Source: Leeuwenhoekiella palythoae
Lineage (GTDB): Bacteria; Bacteroidota; Bacteroidia; Flavobacteriales; Flavobacteriaceae
Direction: 5' to 3'
Length of the DNA stretch: 64,000 nucleotides
Assembly: GCF_900130045.1 (NCBI RefSeq)
Contig: NZ_FQXT01000006.1
Location: 189,488 to 253,487, forward strand
The notes beneath the pieces were generated by a model. It worked only from the letters and a program-made list of their open reading frames with translations. It did not search any database and had not been told where the DNA came from. Position 1 is the first letter of the stretch; each line of letters opens with the position of its first letter. The position numbers were made by a program, and so were the translations under genes. This document shows, piece after piece, positions 54,358 to 62,494 of this stretch.

Positions 54358-54891
54358 TTATTTAGCACGTTTTACGGTGCAATCGGTTAAAATGTAATTG
54401 AAATGGTTGATGTCATCGGCGTTGAGGTTAAGTACGCCTGTAACTGTCACCACGTCATCAGTTCTATACTTTGATGGATTGTCAAACTGTAATTCTATGG
54501 CAGTCTCCGGGCCTGCAGCCCCACAGAAAAAACAAGAAGCCATTGGTGATTTTGAGAGAATATAAATGTCGTTTTCCGGATCGATATTTAAGAAGAAGCC
54601 GGTAATGGTCACTTGTTTTCCTTCCATCGCTTTGAGTGAATCTTCAAAATGTGGATACAGAAAATATTCTCCATAAGTTTCAAAATATTTCTCTTCAAAG
54701 TTCACTTGGGCAAGATCCTGCCAGATGATGTTTTTTTGGCTATAGCCAAAGAATGAAACCAGAAGGAACAGGCCTAAACAAATTTTATTGGCGCCGCCAA
54801 AGGCTTTAATACTCCGAGGCTTGCCTCGAAATTGAAAATTCGTTTTCAACCAATGCCTAACGGGATTGCTCTGAGGTTGTTTACTTTTCAT
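54358..54891 (-). CDS. DUF3299-like exported protein with repeat-derived N-terminus
   Basis: A 177-residue frame. The first 34 or so residues (MKSKQPQSNPVRHWLKTNFQ ... RSIKAFGGA) are translated from repeat copy C. A hydrophobic signal ICLGLFLLVSFFGYSQ follows. The mature part, IIWQDLAQVNFEEKYF, GKQVTITGFFLN and ASCFFCGAAGPETAIELQF, resembles DUF3299, whose members accompany zinc-regulated MacB-like ABC genes (for example PA4066). No other ATG or TTG precedes the signal, so the start inside the permease end (11-base overlap) is the only good one. Whether the 34-residue extension affects export is unknown. Confidence 0.78.
   Translation of the reverse strand: MKSKQPQSNPVRHWLKTNFQFRGKPRSIKAFGGANKICLGLFLLVSFFGYSQKNIIWQDLAQVNFEEKYFETYGEYFLYPHFEDSLKAMEGKQVTITGFFLNIDPENDIYILSKSPMASCFFCGAAGPETAIELQFDNPSKYRTDDVVTVTGVLNLNADDINHFNYILTDCTVKRAK
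54784..54886 (-). repeat. dispersed intergenic repeat, copy C, inside a coding frame
   Basis: Read leftward it begins AAGTAAACAACCTCAGAGCA, where TAA is the permease stop, and ends CCTTTGGCGGCGCCAATAAA. It lacks the CCCGATA hairpin but has another, CGAGGCAAGCCTCG, at 54814-54827. It is in frame throughout and forms the start of the DUF3299-like protein. Confidence 0.78.
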
Positions 54892-56185
54892 TGCTTAATA
54901 TTTTTGAGACGTTCATTTTTAAAATGGGGAGTATGGCGAGTAAAATGGCGATGCCTACCATTACGAGTATTAAAAGCACCGTTTTAACCATTTGCGTATA
55001 GGGTAGTTTTAATAGTATGTCTTGATTGTAGCCACTCTTAAATGCCGAAAATGCAAAGTGCAACCCAACTTGCGACAGCAGTACCCCGACTAATAGAGAA
55101 ACAAACACAAGCAAAAAGCCTTCATATGCCACGATGCGTAACAATTGAAAGTTGCTCGCGCCGTACGTGCGCATCAATGCGAGGTCAAAAGCACGCTCGC
55201 GCACCATTTTAAACAGACTGATAAAAATGGTGACACAGGAAATCGCTAGGATGATATAGGCAATCCACGATACAGCCCTGACACCAACCCCGGTGAAATT
55301 AAACAAGCGCTCCAGCTCATAATTGGGTAGCGCCGCCTGCATATTGGTTTCTTTATTAATGCGTCTGGGCATGGTTAACATTCCCATCACATTCCGAAAG
55401 GAAACAAGCATAGCGGTAATTTCCTTATCAGATTCCTCGTGATGATGTCCTTCTTCTTGATGGGGAGCAGTACTGACGTGTGCTTCCTCATTATGTTCTT
55501 CCTGAGGCTCAACTTCGTCGTGATGTTCATCTCCCGCTTGTTGCTCATCCTCTTCGTGGTGATTTTCTCCGTGCTCGTGAACATCCCAGATGCTTTCTAA
55601 CCGGGTCACGATAAGTTTATCAATGACCTTGTAGGTAGGTTTGTAGATACCCACAACGGTCAACGGGTGGTTGTGCACTTCTACCGTGTTTTCTGTAAGT
55701 CCGTGCGAACTCATAAACGTATCGCCTATTTTTAAATCGGTTTCTTCGGCCACGGTGCTGCCCAGAGTGACTTCCATAGACTTTGACGGTTCACGGCCTT
55801 CAGCAAGTTCCGCTTCATACAAACCGGCAAATTCTTCATTGCTTCCTAAGATTCTAAACCCTTGATAATTGTCGCCGTAAGAGATGGGTACCGCTTTTTT
55901 TATCAGCGGATTTTTGGTGATTTTTTCGGCTTCCGCCAATGAAATATTTCCGGTAGGATTGTCCATATGCAGTACACTAGCAAGCACCAATTGTAACGGA
56001 CTCCCTTTCGCGCCAAGCACCATATCAACATCACCCAAACTATTTTCAAATTGATATTTAATGGAAGCATCCAGCTGCTGAATTCCCAACAACAACCCAA
56101 TACTGATGGAAAGCGAAAGTACACTCAGCAAGGCATAAAGCGGTTTGTGAAAAATATTACTTAAGCTGATTTTCCAGATATTCAT
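54881..56185 (-). CDS. FtsX/MacB-type ABC permease with histidine-rich loop
   Basis: A 434-residue permease. One N-terminal membrane helix (about 15-35), a large periplasmic domain, and three C-terminal helices (about 315-340, 360-390, 405-425) form the FtsX topology. In the periplasmic part, residues about 200-250 hold 12 His within an acidic run (HEHGENHHEED ... EEGHHHEES), a clear metal-binding loop. Homologues in Pseudomonas (PA4065) and Vibrio (Zrg) belong to zinc-regulated transporters. It overlaps the ATPase gene by 4 bases and the DUF3299-like gene by 11. Confidence 0.88.
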   Translation of the reverse strand: MNIWKISLSNIFHKPLYALLSVLSLSISIGLLLGIQQLDASIKYQFENSLGDVDMVLGAKGSPLQLVLASVLHMDNPTGNISLAEAEKITKNPLIKKAVPISYGDNYQGFRILGSNEEFAGLYEAELAEGREPSKSMEVTLGSTVAEETDLKIGDTFMSSHGLTENTVEVHNHPLTVVGIYKPTYKVIDKLIVTRLESIWDVHEHGENHHEEDEQQAGDEHHDEVEPQEEHNEEAHVSTAPHQEEGHHHEESDKEITAMLVSFRNVMGMLTMPRRINKETNMQAALPNYELERLFNFTGVGVRAVSWIAYIILAISCVTIFISLFKMVRERAFDLALMRTYGASNFQLLRIVAYEGFLLVFVSLLVGVLLSQVGLHFAFSAFKSGYNQDILLKLPYTQMVKTVLLILVMVGIAILLAILPILKMNVSKILSNEK

Positions 56186-56811
56186 AGGATAATTTGGTTT
56201 TGAAATAGGGGTTTTACTCGGGCGTCGTGGGTGATAACCACCAGGTTGGCATTTTGCTGTTCAGCTTGCTCTAAAAGCAATTGCATCACTACTTCGCAAT
56301 TTTCATCATCCAGACTTGAAGTAGGCTCATCTGCGAGAATCACCTGGGGCTGATGCACCACCGCAAGAGCAATACCCAAACGCTGCAGCTGTCCTTCGCT
56401 CAACTGATGTATTTTTTTGTTTTTATGTGCTGCTAAATTCAGTTGTTCAAGCAGGTCGTGTAAGCGCTCTCTTTTGGATTTAAGCCCGGCAAAAAACAAT
56501 CGGGCTTCTAAATTTTGCATCACATCAAGCGAGCGAATTGCATAGTTTTTTTGAAAAACCACCCCTATATGCTGGCCCACAAACCGGTCTCTCTTTTTGG
56601 CAGAGAGCGAGTGCAGTGCAATATTATCAAGGTTTACGGTCCCTGTTTTAGGCTGGAGCAACCCTGCTAAAAGATGCAGCAGGGTTGTTTTGCCTATTCC
56701 TGATTTTCCCAAAATCAGTAGATTTTCCTCTCGTTCCAAAAGAAGATCCGGAAACCGCAAAGTTTCAAGAGTAGGGGCGTGTTGAAAAGAGAGGTTATGC
56801 GTTTGAATCAT
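56182..56811 (-). CDS. ABC transporter ATP-binding protein (MacB/LolD type)
   Basis: A 209-residue ATPase. Walker A GKSGIGKTTLL (35-45), Q-loop in VVFQKNYAIRSLDV, signature LSEGQLQRLGIALAV, Walker B VILADEPTSSLDDEN and switch His in VITHDAR. It powers the FtsX-type permease that its 3' end overlaps (4 bases). MacB/LolD-type ATPases usually drive mechanotransmission in the periplasm and not classical import, so the direction of metal movement is open. Confidence 0.93.
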   Translation of the reverse strand: MIQTHNLSFQHAPTLETLRFPDLLLEREENLLILGKSGIGKTTLLHLLAGLLQPKTGTVNLDNIALHSLSAKKRDRFVGQHIGVVFQKNYAIRSLDVMQNLEARLFFAGLKSKRERLHDLLEQLNLAAHKNKKIHQLSEGQLQRLGIALAVVHQPQVILADEPTSSLDDENCEVVMQLLLEQAEQQNANLVVITHDARVKPLFQNQIIL

Positions 56812-56828
56812 ATAGCAAGGGAAATCAT

Positions 56829-57635
56829 TTATTTAAGAGTCACAGTACGTTCTACGGTGTTGAAAGCTCCGGGAAGCACTTGGCCATCTTTGTCAAGCAG
56901 CTCCAGTTTTACGGTAGCTTCACCTTTAGGAAGTCCTTTTACTATGTAAGGCACCCATTCGGTCAACTTGAATTCTTCACCGTTGATGGTGGCTTTTACA
57001 TAGTTTCCACCCTCAGAAAGTGTGGTGTTTAAGAGGTAGAAATCTAACAGAAGGTTTTCAGTAACATCACCGGTGTATTCTCCTTTAGGACGACTGTAAA
57101 TCAAAGTAGGCTCACTCAGGTCAACCTCTGGAGCATCAACAGATTCAGCACCTACAACCACTTTTTTAGCGATAAAAGCATTCGGGTTTTTTACGCTCTC
57201 GTGATATGAACGGCTCAAAAAAGCAACCAGATAATGCGTGCCATCTTCTAATTCCTTTTTAAAAGTAGGCTCGTAATGCGCTGAATACGGATCGTTGTCC
57301 ACGATAAAGTGAATGTGCTGTCCTTTGTCTGAGTTGGCTAAGTTCCCAGTCAAATCAGAATCGGTTTGTGCGCCCAACTCATAGTTTTGCACATCAAAAG
57401 CAAAATCAATTCCGCCTTCAGCAGCTTTTACAGTTTCGGCAGTAGGTTTTGTGATTTTGATTGAAGCTTCTGCATAAGCCGGCGATCCTTCTAATTTTTC
57501 AATAGTGATAGGGGTTTCAGCAGTTTCTTCAACCACTTCAACTTCGGTTTCAGTTTCGGTTTCTTTTGGCTTGTCTTTGCAGCTAATGGCTAAAACGGCT
57601 AAGAGGGTGAAAAGGCTTACAAATTTGATTTTCAT
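56829..57635 (-). CDS. His-containing lipoprotein of the metal ABC operon
   Basis: A 268-residue lipoprotein with lipobox LAISC (Cys19), then an acidic ETETEVEVVEET linker. The central part has a cluster of His in conserved-looking spacing: GQHIHFIVDNDPYSAHYEP, GTHYLVAF and SRSYHESV. The end is an immunoglobulin-like beta domain. It occupies the position of ZrgA-like periplasmic zinc-binding proteins but I do not see their His-rich low-complexity repeat, so the link is by context. It is 17 bases upstream of the ATPase gene. Confidence 0.72.
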   Translation of the reverse strand: MKIKFVSLFTLLAVLAISCKDKPKETETETEVEVVEETAETPITIEKLEGSPAYAEASIKITKPTAETVKAAEGGIDFAFDVQNYELGAQTDSDLTGNLANSDKGQHIHFIVDNDPYSAHYEPTFKKELEDGTHYLVAFLSRSYHESVKNPNAFIAKKVVVGAESVDAPEVDLSEPTLIYSRPKGEYTGDVTENLLLDFYLLNTTLSEGGNYVKATINGEEFKLTEWVPYIVKGLPKGEATVKLELLDKDGQVLPGAFNTVERTVTLK

Positions 57636-57661
57636 AATGTTTAGTGTTTAAAATATTAGTG

Positions 57662-58591
57662 TTAATTAAGCGACCACACGGTTTGGTATCCCGTGTTTTT
57701 TATGGTCAGGTTTTTAAAGGTTATAGTGCGGTGATCTGGCGCATTGAGCGTTGCAGCAATCGTAGTAATCTTACTTTTGTCTAAGGTCTCATCAAGTCTA
57801 ATGCTCAGCTTGATACCGTCAACCACATAGAGCAGATCATTGTTGTTTTTACCCGCTAGGGTACAGCCCAACAATTGCAGTTCGCGCGCAATTCTAAAGT
57901 GATCGGCAAGATTGCAATGCATTTCTATACCGGTAATCTCATTGAATAATTTATTGGGGTGATAGGCAGTTTTTAAAAAGGCTTCACTGGTATATTCTGA
58001 GATTTCCTCATGGTGCAAATGCCCTAAAAACTCAGGATTATAATAAGCGTACCAAGTGCTGAGATTGGTGGCCATTCCATAAGTGTAAAAGGCCTTGTAC
58101 CACACCGCAGCGGTATTGTCGATATTGAAAGAAACCGTATCTGCCGCTTTGAGAAACTTGGTTCCGGTCTCGTGAAGTTCAGGAGCATTGGAGAGTGAGA
58201 AGCCCTTTTTTTCGCTTAAAGCGAAACCAATACCGCTTTTTCCTACGGGTTCGTTAAATGCATTTTGTGGACCTAAGATTTCAATGTATTGACGTTTTCC
58301 CCGTAAGTATGCCGAAGTTGAATTGGCGTTGATAGGCGTAAAATCAGGAATGCCTTGATCTAGGTTGGCATATTGTGAATTGATGAAATCACTGCCTTTT
58401 AGTTGGGCAAAAGTCACGCTGTCTAGCGTGATGTAAAAATGGTCTAAACTGACGGTATTTAGCGCTTTCTTAAACGTGTCAACGATGCGTTTTTCGTTGA
58501 TAATAGATACATTATCTTGTTTCGCAGGATTATTACAACTTGTACAAAACAAATGAGGAGTGAGTAAAAAATATAATAAAAGTCTGGCCAT
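57662..58591 (-). CDS. DUF5829-like exported protein
   Basis: A 309-residue probable lipoprotein (FCTSC, Cys19). The start of the mature part, LDHFYITLDSVTFAQLKGSD, with GKRQYIEILGPQNAF and VGKSGIGFALS, matches the DUF5829 pattern, which resembles glyoxalase/VOC-type folds. Residues GFALSEKK are encoded by a copy of the TTTCGC...GCGAAA palindrome. It heads the leftward run that continues through the ABC genes. Function is unknown. Confidence 0.65.
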   Translation of the reverse strand: MARLLLYFLLTPHLFCTSCNNPAKQDNVSIINEKRIVDTFKKALNTVSLDHFYITLDSVTFAQLKGSDFINSQYANLDQGIPDFTPINANSTSAYLRGKRQYIEILGPQNAFNEPVGKSGIGFALSEKKGFSLSNAPELHETGTKFLKAADTVSFNIDNTAAVWYKAFYTYGMATNLSTWYAYYNPEFLGHLHHEEISEYTSEAFLKTAYHPNKLFNEITGIEMHCNLADHFRIARELQLLGCTLAGKNNNDLLYVVDGIKLSIRLDETLDKSKITTIAATLNAPDHRTITFKNLTIKNTGYQTVWSLN

Positions 58592-58712
58592 AATAATGCC
58601 ATTTTGAAACCTGAAAATACGGTTCTGTTCTACGGAAAATCAAATAAGTGTTTCAAGCAGTTTTGCTTGTAAAGGGCTCTTTAGGATGATGAAATTGATT
58701 ATACGTGTAGTG

Positions 58713-58731
58713 TTTTCGCGTAGTGCGAAAA
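58713..58731. repeat. short palindrome, variant copy
   Basis: TTTTCGC, GTAGT, GCGAAAA, perfect 7-base arms in the leader of the DUF5829-like gene. It resembles the 17-base palindrome at 52532 and 58210. Confidence 0.45.
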
Positions 58732-58783
58732 TCAAAAAATGTCAACACTGCGTATAAAACGCAACTATCTTAAAACTAGAGTA

Positions 58784-59092
58784 TTATGCCTGAGCCGGAG
58801 GAGGGCGGGAGAAAAGTGGATTTGCGATGAAGTTATCGCAAAAAGTAAAAGCATAGCGGTCAACAATTTGGGTGGTTGCCGGAGCTTGCGGAGTTAAAAC
58901 TTGAAATGCTGTGTTATCAGAAAGTAACGCAGGATTGTAATGGTCGCCCACAACTGCGTGCTCGCACAATTTACAATGCACAAAATGCTCTTGATCACCG
59001 TCGTGCGCAAGTACGTGCAGCCCTAGCATTTTCATCGAAATGAAGAGCGCCAGCAATACAAGCGAAATTCTATGTTTTACGGTTTTGTGCAT
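58784..59092 (-). CDS. small exported His/Cys-rich protein
   Basis: A 102-residue exported protein. After the hydrophobic leader (HRISLVLLALFISMKMLG) comes a dense metal-ligand patch, HVLAHDGDQEHFVHCKLCEH, with CxxC and many His. The end FSRPPPAQA recalls the RPPRA end of the small protein at 52568. It lies between the flavoprotein gene (53-base gap) and the DUF5829-like operon. A metal-sensing or metal-carrying role is inferred only from composition. Confidence 0.68.
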   Translation of the reverse strand: MHKTVKHRISLVLLALFISMKMLGLHVLAHDGDQEHFVHCKLCEHAVVGDHYNPALLSDNTAFQVLTPQAPATTQIVDRYAFTFCDNFIANPLFSRPPPAQA

Positions 59093-59144
59093 ATCGAGTA
59101 TCTAACAAATGTATAAAACGATTTAATAGAAATCTCAGATGCCT

Positions 59145-60059
59145 CTAAAAATCTTCTTGCGTCAACTCGTTATTAACCATAGCGCCTACGATATTCCCTG
59201 TTGAAACAGCATAAGCCACAGAGCGCATTCTGCTGGTGTTGTCGCCACAGGCGTAAATTCCCGGCACTTCTGTTTTTTGAAATAGATCTACTTTGAGGTG
59301 ACCCGTTTCCGTAAGGGAGCAGCCCAATTGTTGTGGAATATCAGAATGTTGCTCAAAGGGCAAACCGGCATAAACGGCTTTTAAAGTCAGGGAAGTACCA
59401 TCTTCTAGAATCACTTTTTCGAGCGAACCGTCTTGATGTTCAAACTTTGTAACCGGAGTTTCAATAATGTTGATGTCGTGCTTTTTAAGTTTTGCACGTT
59501 GGTTTTCATCAAAATCTGGTGTTCCTTGCGTAAGAATTGTGAGATCATCTGTGAGGTTATTCACCAAACTTGCAATATGAAAAGCGTGCTCGCCGTTGGC
59601 CATGATGGCTGTTTTATCAGATTTGAATTCGTACCCGTGACAATAGGGGCAGTGAATGGCTGTGATTCCCCAGCATGCTGAAAACCCTTCAATATCCGGC
59701 ATCACGTCTTTGATTCCAGTAGCAAAAATGAGCTTTCTGGCTTTGAAGGTTTTCCCGGATTTGGTGCTGATTTCAAAACCGTTTTCAGCTTTTTTTCCGC
59801 TTAATGCGAAATCTTCCAAGAAATGAACAGTGTCATAATTGAGCACTTGTTCTTTAGCTTTTTGGGCAATGACGTGCGGTTTTTCGCCATCGTGCGTGAT
59901 AAAATTATGCGAGTGTGGCGTTTGTTTATTGCAAGGATTTCCACCATCGATGATCAATACCGAGCGTAATGAACGCCCTAGCGCCATTGCGGCCGAAAGA
60001 CCAGAATAGCTTCCACCAATAATGATGACTTCGTATGTAGTTTTGAATTGGATTTTCAT
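59145..60059 (-). CDS. thioredoxin-reductase-like FAD/NAD(P) oxidoreductase
   Basis: A 304-residue flavoprotein. The FAD motif is IIGGSYSGLSAAMALG (14-29), the redox CxxC is HCPYCHGYE (near 138-146), and the closing FAD motif is GIYACGDNTSRM. It reduces a disulfide partner with NAD(P)H, but the partner is unknown; length and CPYC place it with the TrxB-like group found beside metal genes. It begins 9 bases after the COG0523 gene. A near-copy of the TTTCGC palindrome encodes FALSGKK at about 83-89. Confidence 0.87.
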   Translation of the reverse strand: MKIQFKTTYEVIIIGGSYSGLSAAMALGRSLRSVLIIDGGNPCNKQTPHSHNFITHDGEKPHVIAQKAKEQVLNYDTVHFLEDFALSGKKAENGFEISTKSGKTFKARKLIFATGIKDVMPDIEGFSACWGITAIHCPYCHGYEFKSDKTAIMANGEHAFHIASLVNNLTDDLTILTQGTPDFDENQRAKLKKHDINIIETPVTKFEHQDGSLEKVILEDGTSLTLKAVYAGLPFEQHSDIPQQLGCSLTETGHLKVDLFQKTEVPGIYACGDNTSRMRSVAYAVSTGNIVGAMVNNELTQEDF

Positions 60060-60068
60060 AGTGTCGCT

Positions 60069-61280
60069 TTATAAATTTTGATATTTTGGAATGGGCCAAT
60101 TATCGATGGCATCTAAGTTACCGGTTTTCCATTGGGTTAATTCGTCATCTGCTAATAAACACGCTTCAAGTTGTTGCTTAATACGATCCACCTCAAGATG
60201 CTGCCCGATGAACACGAGTTCGATCTTTCGATCTCCAAAATTCGTATCCCATTCACTTTCAATAAGCGCTTGATTATTTACAAAGGATGCATAGCTGATG
60301 CGCTCGGCAAAAGACATCGATGCCCACCAAACGCCGGCAGGATCTGTTTTTAACGAACCGCCAGCCGAACTCCATATGATCGCCTGGTCAGGTCTTGAAG
60401 CTAACCAGAATAAGCCTTTGCTACGGATGATAGTACTTGGAAATTGATGCTGAACAAATGCTAAGAAACGTTCAGGATGAAACGGTTTTTTACTACGGAA
60501 AACAAAAGAGCCAATGCCGTATTCTTCGGTTTCCGGAGTGTGCTCATTTTCTAGCTCACGAATCCATCCCGCCGAAGCTTCGGCTTTTTCAAAATCAAAA
60601 AGTCCGGTATTGATCACTTCGCGTAAATCGATCTCCGAATTTTTGGTAGGTATAATGTGCGCTTCAGGATTCAGCTTATGTAGAATATCATATAGGTTAC
60701 GGAGTTCGGCTTCAGTAACGAGGTCAACTTTGTTCAATAAAATCACATTGGCAAATTCAACCTGATCGGTTAGTAAATTTACAATGGTGCGGTTATCTCC
60801 GTCAATATCAGTAAGATTGCGGTCTACTAAATATTGCGGACTGGAAAAATCTTTAAGGAAATTAAACGCATCAACTACGGTGACCATCGTATCCACATAG
60901 CTGAAGGTACTTAGGTCAATGCTGCCATCCTCACTTTCAAAACTAAAAGTTTGTGCCACAGGGATAGGCTCTGATATGCCGGTGCTTTCGATAAGGAGGT
61001 AGTCAAACTTTTGGGCTTTAGCTAGTTTTTTAACTTCGATGATAAGATCTTCTCGTAGGGTGCAGCAAATGCAACCGTTGCTCATCTCCACCAGTTTTTC
61101 TTCGGTACGAGAAAGCGTGTTTTCATTTTCAACCAACTGAGCATCGATATTCACTTCGCTCATATCATTGACGATCACGGCAACCTTTAAACCTTGTTTG
61201 TTGTGTAAAATATGATTGAGCAGAGTGGTTTTTCCAGCTCCTAAAAATCCGCTAAGTACAGTTACCGGGAGTTTTTTCAT
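60069..61280 (-). CDS. COG0523/CobW-type GTPase, ZigA-like zinc metallochaperone
   Basis: A 403-residue G3E GTPase. Walker [15 protein letters not shown] (11-24), the metal motif [11 protein letters not shown] (CxCC, near 69-79), the Glu-Ser-Thr switch [16 protein letters not shown] for guanine, and the C-terminal CobW_C domain (GLFWLASRP onward). Zur-controlled members (ZigA, YciC) insert zinc into client enzymes during zinc shortage. Here it shares an operon with folE, a zinc enzyme, beside a Zur-like gene, so that role is well supported by context. Confidence 0.93.
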   Translation of the reverse strand: MKKLPVTVLSGFLGAGKTTLLNHILHNKQGLKVAVIVNDMSEVNIDAQLVENENTLSRTEEKLVEMSNGCICCTLREDLIIEVKKLAKAQKFDYLLIESTGISEPIPVAQTFSFESEDGSIDLSTFSYVDTMVTVVDAFNFLKDFSSPQYLVDRNLTDIDGDNRTIVNLLTDQVEFANVILLNKVDLVTEAELRNLYDILHKLNPEAHIIPTKNSEIDLREVINTGLFDFEKAEASAGWIRELENEHTPETEEYGIGSFVFRSKKPFHPERFLAFVQHQFPSTIIRSKGLFWLASRPDQAIIWSSAGGSLKTDPAGVWWASMSFAERISYASFVNNQALIESEWDTNFGDRKIELVFIGQHLEVDRIKQQLEACLLADDELTQWKTGNLDAIDNWPIPKYQNL

Positions 61281-61285
61281 AATCC

Positions 61286-61624
61286 TTAATGTTTGTGGTT
61301 GCTATAATTGATAAGATGCCCCGTGATGAGTCCGCCGGCACCAAAAAAGATCAGAATAGATTCTTTATGGAATACGCTTTCTAACAAGACCGCTACCAAT
61401 ACAGCAACCCAGGAAATGGATAGGAGCACTTTAATATACAGGGGCGCCGCGCTGCGCATCACCTTTATTACCGGAAAAATCCCAATGGTTAAAAAGCTAA
61501 TGTCAATTATGGGATTGTGCGAAAATCCTAAAGGAAGTAAAAACAGTACCGGAGCCAACACACAGTGAATAAGGCATAGAAAGGCGGCATAAACGCCAAT
61601 CATATCAAAATATTTTTCTTTCAT
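61286..61624 (-). CDS. MerC-domain membrane protein
   Basis: A 112-residue inner-membrane protein with four predicted helices and the Cys pair of the family in [11 protein letters not shown]. It ends NYSNHKH. MerC proteins carry metal ions (first mercury) over the membrane; here, in a zinc-linked operon, the substrate may be zinc. The frame is open to 61669, but ATG 61624 ([15 protein letters not shown]) fits the family and overlaps the stop of the short frame upstream (ATGA). Its stop is 5 bases from the COG0523 start. Confidence 0.85.
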   Translation of the reverse strand: MKEKYFDMIGVYAAFLCLIHCVLAPVLFLLPLGFSHNPIIDISFLTIGIFPVIKVMRSAAPLYIKVLLSISWVAVLVAVLLESVFHKESILIFFGAGGLITGHLINYSNHKH

Positions 61625-61707
61625 TGAAATGGTTTTAATGTATCTATTTTCACGACACCTGCGCCCCAATCTTTCTGTGCGCTTAACACGTCTTCTTTTG
61701 TGATCAT
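61621..61707 (-). pseudogene. 28-residue remnant between folE and merC
   Basis: ATG 61707 opens a short frame, [28 protein letters not shown], ending TGA at 61621 that overlaps the merC ATG. The opening ITKEDVLSAQKDWGAGVVKI closely matches, from memory, the start of a SnoaL-like protein often annotated as phosphoribosyl-AMP cyclohydrolase that accompanies zinc genes in marine bacteria. The rest of that gene is absent, so this looks like a deletion remnant that now couples translation to merC. Confidence 0.5.
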
Positions 61708-61724
61708 CAGTTGTTCTTTAAATG

Positions 61725-62393
61725 TTATTCTATTGGGTTCAAGCAAGCCAAAAACTCATTACGGATTTCAGTATTTTCAAAGGCGCCGCCATATTCTACA
61801 GTAATGGTAGAACTGGTTTTATCTTTGATTCCGCGGGAAGAAACGCAGAGATGTTCGGCATTAATCATTACGATCACGCTTTGTGTATTGAGTGTTTCTT
61901 GTAAATCTTTTAAGATTTGCAAGCATAAGCGTTCCTGTACTTGAGGGCGGTGCGCATAATAATTCACCAAACGGTTGATTTTAGAAAGCCCTATTACCTT
62001 TTCCTCAGGAATATAACCCACATGAGCAAAGCCGGTAATGGGTAAAAAATGATGCTCGCAGGCAGAGTCTATACTGATGTTTTGTTCCACAAGCATTTTA
62101 CGATAACCATATTTATTGTTGAATGTGGAAAGCTTGGGTTTGTTAGCAGGGTTCAGCCCATAAAACAATTCTTTTACATACATCTTGGCTACGCGATACG
62201 GTGTCCCCGAAAGACTGTCGTCTGTGATATCGAGACCTAATTCTTCCATGATTTTTTTAAAATGCTTTTGAATGGCTTCAATTTTCTCTTCGTCAGATTT
62301 TACAAAGGCATCCGGGCGCAGTGGAGTATCTACATTATCAGAGTAGTGTGAATCTCCAATGTCTTCTAAAAGATCGAGGTCAGTGTATTTCAT
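61725..62393 (-). CDS. folE: GTP cyclohydrolase I, zinc-dependent type IA
   Basis: A 222-residue enzyme that makes dihydroneopterin triphosphate from GTP for folate and related pterins. The zinc ligands are in ACEHHFLPITG (Cys, His) and ERLCLQIL (Cys). SLSGTPYRVAKMYVKELFYG and VIGLSKINRLVNYYAHRPQ are family signatures. It is the first gene of the operon folE-merC-COG0523-flavoprotein. Two TTGCAA palindromes lie on its promoter, so control by the divergent Zur-like protein is likely. FolE and COG0523 pairs are known from zinc-limitation responses. Confidence 0.95.
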   Translation of the reverse strand: MKYTDLDLLEDIGDSHYSDNVDTPLRPDAFVKSDEEKIEAIQKHFKKIMEELGLDITDDSLSGTPYRVAKMYVKELFYGLNPANKPKLSTFNNKYGYRKMLVEQNISIDSACEHHFLPITGFAHVGYIPEEKVIGLSKINRLVNYYAHRPQVQERLCLQILKDLQETLNTQSVIVMINAEHLCVSSRGIKDKTSSTITVEYGGAFENTEIRNEFLACLNPIE

Positions 62394-62450
62394 AATATTG
62401 AATTAATAAGGACTGATATATATTGCACTAAGGGCACATTTAATCTCTTA

Positions 62451-62467
62451 TTGCAATTAAGTTGCAA
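62451..62467. promoter_or_regulatory. candidate Zur box 1
   Basis: TTGCAATTAAGTTGCAA, a 17-base near-perfect palindrome (TTGCAA arms, 5-base centre). It overlaps the end of the folE -7 element and the expected folE transcription start, where a repressor would block initiation. Confidence 0.68.
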
Positions 62468-62494
62468 AAGTAAATAATTTGGTTGTCAATGCAA
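62465..62494 (-). promoter_or_regulatory. folE operon promoter
   Basis: Leftward -33 TTG (62494-62492), a 19-base spacer and -7 TACTTTTG (62472-62465), matching the Bacteroidota consensus TTG/TAnnTTTG. The expected start is near 62459, about 65 bases before the folE ATG. Confidence 0.62.

Noticed and set aside
55430-55590. Tandem repeat or misassembly at the His/Glu-rich segment
   Set aside because: The reading frame is continuous and units vary, so it is better explained as a metal-binding loop.
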